From contig NZ_JAKCPW010000006.1 of the NCBI RefSeq assembly GCF_021440085.1, forward strand, positions 1-64,000: a stretch of DNA of 64,000 bases. The letters run 5' to 3'. The notes beneath the pieces are model-generated. The model was not told where the DNA came from and did not search any database. It saw only the letters and a program-made list of their open reading frames with translations. Shown piece by piece: positions 17,325 to 24,999 of the stretch (position 1 is the first letter of the stretch; every line of letters begins with the position of its first letter). Position numbers and translations under genes: made by a program. This stretch comes from Dyadobacter sp. CY261 (lineage in GTDB: Bacteria > Bacteroidota > Bacteroidia > Cytophagales > Spirosomataceae).

Positions 17325-19013
17325 ATGGGCTTATTTGATTTTTTGAAAAAGAGCGGTTCCAATGAAGATCAATATTGGGAATTTGATCCGGCTAATCACT
17401 TCAGGCCAAAAATTAATAAAGCTGACTATTTTAAGCTCTCGGACTTCGACCTTGGATGGCTGATACTTGAACCAATCACGGCTTTTGTAAATGGTAGTGA
17501 GCAGCAAAAAGGAAAGTCGTTGTCGTATGGCCAAAAGGCGCTTAATTATTGGTGGTATGTTGATGGACAAGTAACGAACGGCGGATTTGTACAGTTTTAT
17601 TTCAATGGTTATGGAAAATATGTGCAAACCGTATTGAAGGGGCTTGAACACATAGGCGATTTCGAAATGGCTGATCTCATACGGAAGGCTGATGCGATCT
17701 ATAAGCAGAATGAAAAGTTGATTGCAAAGGCCAGGAAAAAAGATTTGTTCGACAGCGACCTATATGAGCAGCTGGACGACCTCTCGCACCTAGACAATCA
17801 ATATTATCAACTTCATGGAAAAACTATGAAGCACATCGAAAAATATATTAAAGCGAATCCGGCCGAGATTTGTGTCGATGAAAATGGTGATGAATTCGAC
17901 ATCCATTTTTCAGGTGAATACAAAACATTTTATCCTGATAAACAGGTTAAGGAAATTTTTAACATTAAAGATGGGTTAGTAGAAGGCGTTTTCAAGAGTT
18001 ATTTTGAAAATGGAAAGCTGCAAGAAACCATTCATTTTATTAATGGCTTGCAAACTGGCGAAAAAGAAGAGTATTTTGAAGATGGCAACCTACGGTATAC
18101 AGCCAAACTAAATGATAATTCAAATCAATTTGAACACCGCACCTACTTCGAAAATGGATCGCCAAAAAGCCTGGAATATAAGTCCATCCCTGACAACGAG
18201 AGAATTGGATTGTACAAGGAATGGTATGACAATGGCCAACTATCGAAAACGGGGACCTATATATCAGCTTTCGAAAGAGATAAAGATTGGCTCGAATACT
18301 ACCAGGACGGAAGTAAGAAATTAAAAGCAGAGTTTAAAGATGGGACTTTCTTGATCCATGACTTTTGGAATGAGCATGGTGAACATCTGCTGATAGATGG
18401 AACGGGGCTCTATATAAATGAATATTCCTACTCTGAGGATGTAATTGGTAGAGAAGAACAGGAATACAAGAATTACAAACGAGACGGAAAGCAGCATTCA
18501 TACCGAAATGGTCAGCTTAGTTTGTATCAGGAGATGAAAGATGGCAAAGAGGACGGTCTCATCAGAAGTTATTATAACAATGGCAATGTGCAGCGGGAAA
18601 CGATCTATCAAAACGGTGAAAGTGTATCAAGCCAAGTGTTTCCAAAATCCGAAAACCCGGTTGGAAAAGTCACCTTTCAGTATTTAATGAATGACCAGTG
18701 GCTGTTAGATAAGGATTTACCAACAGCGAATACTTATCCTGTTTGCGTTAATGAGCAAGAAATAGCCCTGAATATTAAAATGCCCAAAGCATTTGCTGAT
18801 CCTGATAATCACCACCTGGAAGGATCAACCTGCCTTTGGTTATCTGTTGATAAAGCAGGGCGTGTCCGAAAAGTCGATTTCAAATCGGCATACATGACCA
18901 ATGGGCAGGAATTTATGGCAGTTGCGGATAAGATGAGGTTCCGACCAGCTATGAAGGATGGAGTGGAAGTGGCATCGTATATGTATGTTATTGCAAATTT
19001 TAATGTTGAGTAA
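17325..19013 (+). CDS. DMP19-domain / MORN-repeat protein with TonB-like C-terminus
   Basis: 562 residues. Positions about 35-170 match the DMP19 (DUF4375) fold (LSYGQKALNYWWYVDGQVTN, then GGFVQFYFNG). Residues about 190-440 form repeated YFENGK, YFEDGNL, WYDNGQL, YYQDGSK and YYNNGNV units of the MORN/YwqK type. The last 90 residues resemble a TonB C-terminal domain (STCLWLSVDKAGRVRKVDFK). MORN/YwqK proteins have been proposed as antitoxins; no toxin gene is evident beside it. No signal peptide. Confidence 0.82.
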   Translation: MGLFDFLKKSGSNEDQYWEFDPANHFRPKINKADYFKLSDFDLGWLILEPITAFVNGSEQQKGKSLSYGQKALNYWWYVDGQVTNGGFVQFYFNGYGKYVQTVLKGLEHIGDFEMADLIRKADAIYKQNEKLIAKARKKDLFDSDLYEQLDDLSHLDNQYYQLHGKTMKHIEKYIKANPAEICVDENGDEFDIHFSGEYKTFYPDKQVKEIFNIKDGLVEGVFKSYFENGKLQETIHFINGLQTGEKEEYFEDGNLRYTAKLNDNSNQFEHRTYFENGSPKSLEYKSIPDNERIGLYKEWYDNGQLSKTGTYISAFERDKDWLEYYQDGSKKLKAEFKDGTFLIHDFWNEHGEHLLIDGTGLYINEYSYSEDVIGREEQEYKNYKRDGKQHSYRNGQLSLYQEMKDGKEDGLIRSYYNNGNVQRETIYQNGESVSSQVFPKSENPVGKVTFQYLMNDQWLLDKDLPTANTYPVCVNEQEIALNIKMPKAFADPDNHHLEGSTCLWLSVDKAGRVRKVDFKSAYMTNGQEFMAVADKMRFRPAMKDGVEVASYMYVIANFNVE

Positions 19014-19084
19014 ATGCAAATCGCGTTGAAAATGAGAATAAGATATTGGTTGATCAGACAAGCGTCACCAGCCTTTAAGCATTT

Positions 19085-19498
19085 ATGAAAATAACAGGCT
19101 TAATTCTCGGGGGACTAGTCGCTAGTGTTATTTTGCTAATCGGCTGCTTTCTCCTGTGGGCACCCGGCTGCGAAGACACCATATGCGAAATCCTATATTC
19201 GCCGGACCGCTCGCATAAAGTTATTCTTTACACCAGGAACTGTGGAGCCACAACTGGATTCGGGACGCATATTGCGCTAGCACAGTCCGATGAAGACATC
19301 GATGACGGAACCACTATCTTCGTTGCGGACGATGACCATGGAAAAGCAGAAGGGCATCCCGGTTACTACGAATTAATTGATATTAGCGCGAAGTGGATAG
19401 ATGACGATTCCTTAGAACTATCCTACGACAAGAACGCAAGGCTGTTCACAGACAAGGATGCGGCGAGAGGGATTACAATAATCCATCGTAAAAGATAG
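19085..19498 (+). CDS. Small membrane-anchored protein (DUF5412-like)
   Basis: 137 residues with an N-terminal membrane segment or lipobox (LGGLVASVILLIGCFLLW) and a soluble domain with SPDRSHKVILYTRNCGATTG. It resembles DUF5412-type proteins. It is the last gene before the right direct repeat. Function unknown. Confidence 0.7.
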   Translation: MKITGLILGGLVASVILLIGCFLLWAPGCEDTICEILYSPDRSHKVILYTRNCGATTGFGTHIALAQSDEDIDDGTTIFVADDDHGKAEGHPGYYELIDISAKWIDDDSLELSYDKNARLFTDKDAARGITIIHRKR

Positions 19499-19505
19499 GA
19501 AAGGG

Positions 19506-19661
19506 CTACGAGCCGATTAAAGGCAAAGTTCAAGGCCCGTCTCCCTCCGCGCGGCGGCCGCCCTTGAAATAAATTCAAAGTCAAACAAAGTGCCTGTAAA
19601 TCAATGATTTGCAGGTATTTTTGTTTTTCAGATCATCTCAAAGAATGCAAAAATTCCCATG
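19506..19661 (+). repeat. 156-bp direct repeat, right copy (att-like)
   Basis: Ungapped partner of 7511-7666 (about 94% identical by eye). The tRNA-like end reads TTCAAGGCCCGTCTCCCTCC, and the terminator-like hairpin is at about 19590-19628. Together with the left copy it bounds about 12 kb, the probable extent of an integrated island. Confidence 0.8.
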
Positions 19662-19665
19662 GTTT

Positions 19666-19713
19666 CAGTGAGTCTTTCGTGTAGTTCACTCACTTTGAGA
19701 GAAAGACTCACTG
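19666..19713 (+). repeat. Hairpin element, copy 3, with covarying stems
   Basis: CAGTGAGTC (19666-19674) pairs with GACTCACTG (19705-19713), and ACTCAC (19688-19693) is an alternative partner of GTGAGT. The core TTCGTGTAGTTC is at 19676-19687. Compared with copy 2, the stem is different in sequence but fully paired. Confidence 0.65.
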
Positions 19714-19745
19714 GAAAAAGTATTTGAAGTAGAAAGGATCGGTTT

Positions 19746-19991
19746 TTAGATCATTTTAATGCGGACCGGCCCCTTGATATTCTTAACATCAACAGGCATT
19801 CCCTTTTGCGTTATTACTACGCTACCTTTGTTATGCAAATCAATTGCTACCTCGAGTACATCTTTCATATGCTTACGCCAGCCGTTAGGAAATAGCATGC
19901 GTGCAATTTCAGAAGGACAGGTACTCTTCTCAGCGCCACGATGAATGGCAGTTGATAGGATGGTTGTTGCTATTTTCTCGTAATGCTGCAT
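19746..19991 (-). CDS. DUF3253 family protein
   Basis: 81 residues, typical length and pattern of DUF3253 (STCPSEIARMLFPNGWRKHM, then VITQKGMPVDVKNIKGPVRI). Small winged-helix-like proteins of unknown role. ATG start at 19991. It stands alone between the right repeat and the FISUMP gene. Confidence 0.85.
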   Translation of the reverse strand: MQHYEKIATTILSTAIHRGAEKSTCPSEIARMLFPNGWRKHMKDVLEVAIDLHNKGSVVITQKGMPVDVKNIKGPVRIKMI

Positions 19992-20115
19992 GCGTATACT
20001 AGTGCAATAGGTTGTCGGAAATACTATATCAAAGATTGGAAGCAGCAGAATATCGAAATTTGGTATAACAAGACCAAGATTTTAACCAATTAACCGTTCC
20101 AAAACCGCAAATAGT

Positions 20116-20856
20116 TTAATCCCGGACCAGACGAACTGAGAGTCCGGTAGAATCTCCGGCATCCCAACGGAACGCTTTTCTTAAATTTTTTTTATTGCTA
20201 CTGGGAGGACCACCATAGTGAAAGTTCCATGCCCAGGCTGTATCAACCGAATTAGTAGGTGTGGACGTCCAAAAGACACCAAGAACACCTTGGGTCATAT
20301 AACTGCCATCAGGTCTTCGGTGACCCCCTGCAAGCGCATCGAACCCGCTGCTGTTAGTGCCGTTACCGTCTTCATTCCAGCTTTTGACGCTTTTTAGAGC
20401 TTCACCAGCCTTGTCCGTACCGCCAAATTGATTCACAAGCATAGCCCATTCGCTATCCGTCGGTAAATGCCAACCGCTGGGACAGGCCTTTTTCGCTGCC
20501 TCCCAAGTGTAAAGCAAGCCCAGCTCTTTTCGATTATTCTCATTGTCATCATAAGCGTAGCTACCTTCAACTTTATAGTTCAGGTTTTGTGCCATCCAGG
20601 TAACGGTTTTGCCCGTCAAAGTTTCTTTGAAGCTGATCGTTTTATACGTTTGCCCATCTCGCGAGTCAGTGAAGGTGCCGGTAGATTGGGCAATTGCCAC
20701 TTGTGTATTTGGTTTGCTGTAATACATTCCATCTCCGGTGCGCAGATAGATTCCATTATCATTTGCAAGGAAACCATTGCTCCACAAAAATTTCGGAGAA
20801 CTGCTCCCCCGCGAAACGCTGATGCAGGAAGTCTGGAGCAATGAAGGGGTCTTCAT
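20116..20856 (-). CDS. FISUMP-domain protein, N-terminus uncertain
   Basis: The C-terminal 175 residues are a FISUMP domain (WMAQNLNYKVEGSYAYDD, then CPSGWHLPTDSEWAMLV, ending GLSVRLVRD). Such domains occur in secreted surface proteins. No signal peptide is present, and the first 40 residues look unlike a domain. The true 5' part is probably missing or frameshifted at about 20800-20860, next to the boundary with the RiPP locus. Confidence 0.7.
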   Translation of the reverse strand: MKTPSLLQTSCISVSRGSSSPKFLWSNGFLANDNGIYLRTGDGMYYSKPNTQVAIAQSTGTFTDSRDGQTYKTISFKETLTGKTVTWMAQNLNYKVEGSYAYDDNENNRKELGLLYTWEAAKKACPSGWHLPTDSEWAMLVNQFGGTDKAGEALKSVKSWNEDGNGTNSSGFDALAGGHRRPDGSYMTQGVLGVFWTSTPTNSVDTAWAWNFHYGGPPSSNKKNLRKAFRWDAGDSTGLSVRLVRD

Positions 20857-20900
20857 CGGTCGCAGCCTGGGACATGTTTGTGGCGAAACTTCGAAAGAAA

Positions 20901-22448
20901 TTAAGCCATGACCCTTAGCTGAGAATAACGAATGTTCATGGGAAGGGGTATAAGCTGGAAATTCTCCACTGTTGGAATCAGTATACCCTGCCTGATCAGC
21001 AATAGCAATCTGTTTTTCAAGTGCTCTTCATTAATTTCTAAATTCAGGTTGTCCAGCACATCCCTTTTAAATTGACTGACACAACTACCTCGGCCCGACA
21101 AATACATAAAAAGCCTGATGAGAAATCCATCCAGCAACTCCGTATTGACAAGTATGCTTTTGTCATATCTGTTTACCGAAAAACACCCTATAAACCTCTT
21201 CTTTTCATAGTTATATGAATATAACCAGTTACTGTTTATCATGCGGTAAAACACCCCTTTTTGATTAATGGTCAAATCTGTGTTGAAAAAATCATCGACC
21301 GACATACTAGCGAATAGCATGCAATTCCTATAAAAAGTGGAGTTAACAGGGGTCTCGTTAGTAAGGATCTCTGACTTGTCAATCATTTCGACCCTCAGCT
21401 TAAGTCTTCGAAATATGATTCTAAACCTGGCCTTTTCCTTTTCCACATGCGTGGCTTTAAGAATATTCAATACCTGATACTGATTCAACTCCGAACATGA
21501 TCTTGCGAGTTCGGAGATGACATTATCCAGTACACGCGGAGATATTTCCCTGACAAACTCAAAGAAATTATTTTTTATCAGGGTTGAAAAACCGTCATAC
21601 TTTGTTAAGCCATTCAGATTGAAATTTAATCCCTCTTCCTCTTGGATCGATGAGTTTGTCAGTCCTTCCAGCATTCCAACCCATTCCAGTAATTCCTGGC
21701 TTTGCCCTTCATACACAGAATTCGGTATCCTACGCATTGTGCTGCTTGCTCCTGGTTGTTGCAAACGACCAGCATTATCGCGAACCGAACGCCGGACATC
21801 GACCAAGATGCTCGAAAGCAATATGCCCAGAAACTCATTCCTGAATACGCTGTTTACATAACTTAGCGCAAAAATCACATCGCTGTTATCACGAAACAAC
21901 TCTCCTCTGCCTTGAACGAGATCAGATCTGAACCACGTGATTGACTTCTTATGGAACCTTGCGTCCGAGACCATCAGCAACAACAACTTTGAAATGAGAT
22001 CTTCAATTCTGTCATCTGCGCACAAAACGTAAAGGTATGTCAACGCAAGAACGATTCCCGCGCGGCCGTTTTCTAAATCATTATAAACTGTCTCAGACAA
22101 CAAATCCAGCCTTTCTGACCAGATTTTGTCACAGATCGATTTGTATCGGGCAATCCTCGCGTCTTCGGGGAGCCTGGAACAGTATAAGCTCAGTGCCAGT
22201 ATCAGTTCAGACTTGCCGCTCAATAATGAGTAGTCCGGATCGCCGGAGGCAATAAATTGGTTTAAGATATCCTCACCGTACGAAGCTTGACGATTTGTGA
22301 GTTTCCCGAACGACTTCGGGGAAAGTTCCAGAATATATTTCCTGACCCCGCCGAGATCACTTACGGCCATCGAAGATGCCAGTCCCTCACAACAATCATC
22401 CAAAACCTGTTCATACATTGTCATAACCTCCAGACTTTTACTATTCAT
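20901..22448 (-). CDS. Divergent LanC-like helical protein with C-terminal winged-helix region
   Basis: About 515 residues. The N-terminal half has repeated segments of LanC toroid style: LLSGKSELILALSLY, LENGRAGIVLALTYLYVL and FRDNSDVIFALSYVNS. The zinc-binding Cys and the Cys-His pair of active LanC cyclases are not present. Residues about 425-500 (DGFLIRLFMYLSGRGSCVSQ, then NRLLLLIRQGILIPT) look like a winged helix of the kind used to bind leader peptides. It follows the second radical SAM gene and closes the operon. ATG at 22448 is used; an ATG at 22418 with GGAGG upstream is an alternative. The assignment is tentative. It could be an adaptor or an inactive cyclase. Confidence 0.5.
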   Translation of the reverse strand: MNSKSLEVMTMYEQVLDDCCEGLASSMAVSDLGGVRKYILELSPKSFGKLTNRQASYGEDILNQFIASGDPDYSLLSGKSELILALSLYCSRLPEDARIARYKSICDKIWSERLDLLSETVYNDLENGRAGIVLALTYLYVLCADDRIEDLISKLLLLMVSDARFHKKSITWFRSDLVQGRGELFRDNSDVIFALSYVNSVFRNEFLGILLSSILVDVRRSVRDNAGRLQQPGASSTMRRIPNSVYEGQSQELLEWVGMLEGLTNSSIQEEEGLNFNLNGLTKYDGFSTLIKNNFFEFVREISPRVLDNVISELARSCSELNQYQVLNILKATHVEKEKARFRIIFRRLKLRVEMIDKSEILTNETPVNSTFYRNCMLFASMSVDDFFNTDLTINQKGVFYRMINSNWLYSYNYEKKRFIGCFSVNRYDKSILVNTELLDGFLIRLFMYLSGRGSCVSQFKRDVLDNLNLEINEEHLKNRLLLLIRQGILIPTVENFQLIPLPMNIRYSQLRVMA

Positions 22449-22517
22449 CACTGTCACTTCTATCGCCGGATCACGCGGAACCCATTTGCGGGCTCATGCA
22501 ATCACATCATTGGAATG

Positions 22518-23702
22518 TTAATCCCAGCCGATATCGGCCAGAAGCTCCCCTACATCAATCGCTTCTATCCCGGCAGCAGTACGCGTGCTCATTGACAAAC
22601 CACCGATCACGGTATTTTGTACACGTGCGATGATCTTCACCAAATCGCGACAGTAGACAGACGGATTATTGAAGCCATTTTTGGCCGCATACCTGTGCGC
22701 CAAAAAGCCGCCCCCACATATCTCACTAATAGGACATTTCTGACACGCATCAGGAAGCTTTACGTGGCTTTCATGATACAATTGAATCAGCGGAGCCTGG
22801 ATGGCGTCTACTAATTCATGCGTCTCAATGTGAATACCTTCCTTTGTAAAGCCGTCCCCGCAGGATTTCAGCCCGTCAACCGTTTCAATGCTCCCGTCCG
22901 TTTCTATAATGAGGTAGTTGCTCGTGTGGTTCCCCAGCATATCAAACCCTACATTGCACCCCAGTACGGTTACTATTATTTGGGTTAAAAACCGGATGTT
23001 AGGTTTATCGGAATCTTCATCAAAATACCATTCGTTAAACAACTCAATCCACCAATCGGAGTAGCTATCCGCATGTTCCCGAGCGGGGGGATGGTCATAA
23101 TTATGGTGAGGGAATAAGAAGTCAAGATTGCGAACTTTTAAATCCTTGAAGAACCTGTACAACCCGATCGGGTCACTTTTAGGCGTCATTACGGCCAGAA
23201 CACCTACTTCCTTGCGTGGGCCAAAAAACTCCATCGCGGAGCTTATCCCGTTTAAAGTGCCCTGATAGGTGCTTTTCCCCCGGTGATCGAGGCGATGTAA
23301 ATCATTTATCAGCTCAGGGCCGTCCAGACTTACCGACAGTGATACTGAGTGTCGTTCAAGGAGATCAAACCATCTTTGATTTAACAGGATACCGTTCGTC
23401 TGTACCGAAAATATGGGAATAATATCCGGTTTCAGGACATTGCTCATCTCTTCCAGAAAGTATTCAAAGTCGCCGATGGACATCAAAAGCGGCTCTCCTC
23501 CGTGAATAATGACCTCAAAGTACTTTTTGTCCTCAGCCAGACAATAGGTCCTAATCCTTCTCGCCAAAAGGCTTATATGCCGCTTGGCGAGAAACTTTGG
23601 TTGAAATTGAAAACTCAGATCGCCCAGGTTATACATGTAACAATAGCTGCAATTAATATTGCACCTGCTTGCAACCTTTATTACTAGCCCGTCCAAGTTC
23701 AC
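22518..23702 (-). CDS. Radical SAM/SPASM peptide maturase, cyclophane-type (FxsB/GrrM-like)
   Basis: 394 residues with a GTG start, because the 4Fe-4S motif begins at residue 14 (C14, C18, C21 in SRCNINCSYCYMYNLGDLS). The HGGEPLL motif follows, then a SPASM end with CQKCPISEICGGGFLAHRY and NPSVYCRDL. The CGGG...HR...NPSVYC signature is typical of the FxsB/GrrM/XyeB group, known to form three-residue cyclophanes between an aromatic side chain and a nearby beta-carbon. Two GG-leader peptide genes (B1, B2) lie directly upstream, 11 bp from this start, and are the natural substrates. The reaction is inferred. Confidence 0.85.
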   Translation of the reverse strand: MNLDGLVIKVASRCNINCSYCYMYNLGDLSFQFQPKFLAKRHISLLARRIRTYCLAEDKKYFEVIIHGGEPLLMSIGDFEYFLEEMSNVLKPDIIPIFSVQTNGILLNQRWFDLLERHSVSLSVSLDGPELINDLHRLDHRGKSTYQGTLNGISSAMEFFGPRKEVGVLAVMTPKSDPIGLYRFFKDLKVRNLDFLFPHHNYDHPPAREHADSYSDWWIELFNEWYFDEDSDKPNIRFLTQIIVTVLGCNVGFDMLGNHTSNYLIIETDGSIETVDGLKSCGDGFTKEGIHIETHELVDAIQAPLIQLYHESHVKLPDACQKCPISEICGGGFLAHRYAAKNGFNNPSVYCRDLVKIIARVQNTVIGGLSMSTRTAAGIEAIDVGELLADIGWD

Positions 23703-23713
23703 AATTTTAGCAT

Positions 23714-23881
23714 TTATTTGTTGTCCAAATCGTCCGGATGCTTAGGTGATATTTTTTCCAGCCAACCTCCGCTGATATTATCACCAATAATCGTGTTACT
23801 ATCCCTCGCTATTTCGTCCAGCGATTTCTTTGCGGTTTTTTTATCCTTGGGATCGATCGAAAATCTTTTTTTCTTTTTCAT
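23714..23881 (-). CDS. RiPP precursor B2 (GG leader, Trp-containing core)
   Basis: A 55-residue ORF with a Lys-rich start (MKKKKRFSIDPKDKKTAKKS), then DNISGG as the probable C39 cleavage site and the core WLEKISPKHPDDLDNK. The leader end NISGG matches NVKGG of B1. The Trp immediately after GG could be the aromatic residue of a WLE cyclophane made by the radical SAM enzyme 11 bp downstream. It lies 7 bp after B1 and is probably co-transcribed with it. Confidence 0.7.
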   Translation of the reverse strand: MKKKKRFSIDPKDKKTAKKSLDEIARDSNTIIGDNISGGWLEKISPKHPDDLDNK

Positions 23882-23888
23882 AATAGAT

Positions 23889-24080
23889 TTATCTTATTTG
23901 ATCAAGTATTAAGCTAGCTTGCTGCCAAACATTCCTAGGACGTTTTTCGTACACGGGTGCATTGTATTCTTTATCGCCGCCTTTCACATTTTCCAATTCC
24001 GAATTAGATATTACTTCGAATCCAATATCAACTCCGTCCAGCAACTCCTGGTCTTTGAAATACTCAATTGATTTTTTCAT
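23889..24080 (-). CDS. RiPP precursor B1 (GG leader, Tyr/Trp core)
   Basis: 63 residues from the ATG at 24080 (MKKSIEYFKDQELLDGVDIG). The leader ends SELENVKGG. The core starts DKEYNAPVYEKRPRNVWQQ and ends ASLILDQIR. It has three aromatic residues suited to three-residue crosslinks (Tyr-Asn-Ala, Tyr-Glu-Lys, Trp-Gln-Gln). A longer frame open upstream overlaps the promoter and is not used. It is the first gene after a LytTR-type promoter (24107-24172), with a predicted 5' leader of only about 20 nt. Confidence 0.75.
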   Translation of the reverse strand: MKKSIEYFKDQELLDGVDIGFEVISNSELENVKGGDKEYNAPVYEKRPRNVWQQASLILDQIR

Positions 24081-24106
24081 AAGAATGGTACGATTAACAG
24101 TTAAAT

Positions 24107-24172
24107 CAAATATCAAAAATTGCTTACGTCTATTATAATTATTTCGACAACCTAACTTCGATAATCGACCAA
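24107..24172 (-). promoter_or_regulatory. LytTR-type promoter for the B peptides
   Basis: Read on the plus strand, TTCGACAAC at 24143-24151 and ATCGACCAA at 24164-24172 are direct repeats 21 bp apart. On the minus strand a -7-like box GATATTTG lies at 24114-24107, 29 bp from the proximal repeat. The layout matches three other promoters in this locus. It drives B1, B2, the second radical SAM gene and the LanC-like gene. Confidence 0.7.
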
Positions 24173-24248
24173 CCGGGTTTATTGACAACCTCCTTTTACA
24201 TACGGGAGGCTGCCCGCACAATTCACATTCAAAATCTGATATTGCCTT

Positions 24249-24980
24249 CTAATTTAGATAGCTGGATTTCAAGCTCTCAAACAAACTGTCTGCACGGTAG
24301 GATGCATTTTTATTCAACTGCTCTGAGCTCCATGCACCATTGTAGAGATGGATGGCCAAAGTTTCCGGGCTCAGCTCCATCCTCTTCTCGTTTACGAAAT
24401 CCAGATAATCAAACCAGGGTATCGGGCAGAATACATGGGGCGGTTTTATAAACGCACCGGCGTCATAACTCCGGATAATTTCCCGAAACAAAAAAGGCCC
24501 GCATGACCCCCATGGAACGACCGGTGATTTCAGAATTCGGTTCTCGATTGCCATTAAACAATCGTGAATTATCTCTGCACCGGCAGGAGCTTTAAGATTA
24601 CAAACATTGAGTGTCGGCCTGTTTTTACCCTTATAGAAATGTTCGGTAGCAAAGCAATAATCCTCCTCTATATCGAAAAATTGCACGCATACCGAGTCCA
24701 TGTCCACCCACCATCCGCCATTTTCATACAGCATCTTATACCTAAACCAGTCGGAAAAAGCCGCAAATAGATTTCTTGAATCCTTAAAAATTTTGTCTTT
24801 GTCTAATATCTTATTTGCATCTTTCAAAACGGCGCCCTTCGGAACATCCTTTATTTTTCCATAGGCGTATAGGTGAAATTCATGGCCATTTTTCAGATAT
24901 GAATTGATCGACAGTTGTTCCATAGTCGACAAGCTGCCGCCAATCCATAAACTTTGTACAACTTCATTTCCGGATTTCAT
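24249..24980 (-). CDS. GT32-like glycosyltransferase (DXD motif)
   Basis: 243 residues beginning VVQSLWIGGSLSTMEQLSIN, with FRYKMLYENGGWWVDMDSVC carrying the metal-binding Asp-Met-Asp. This pattern is typical of GT32 (Och1/capsular mannosyltransferase-like) enzymes. It sits downstream of two double glycosyltransferases in the RiPP operon, so it may extend a glycan on the peptide. Sugar donor unknown. Confidence 0.85.
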   Translation of the reverse strand: MKSGNEVVQSLWIGGSLSTMEQLSINSYLKNGHEFHLYAYGKIKDVPKGAVLKDANKILDKDKIFKDSRNLFAAFSDWFRYKMLYENGGWWVDMDSVCVQFFDIEEDYCFATEHFYKGKNRPTLNVCNLKAPAGAEIIHDCLMAIENRILKSPVVPWGSCGPFLFREIIRSYDAGAFIKPPHVFCPIPWFDYLDFVNEKRMELSPETLAIHLYNGAWSSEQLNKNASYRADSLFESLKSSYLN

Positions 24981-24999
24981 AAGTTTTATCTAGTAATTG

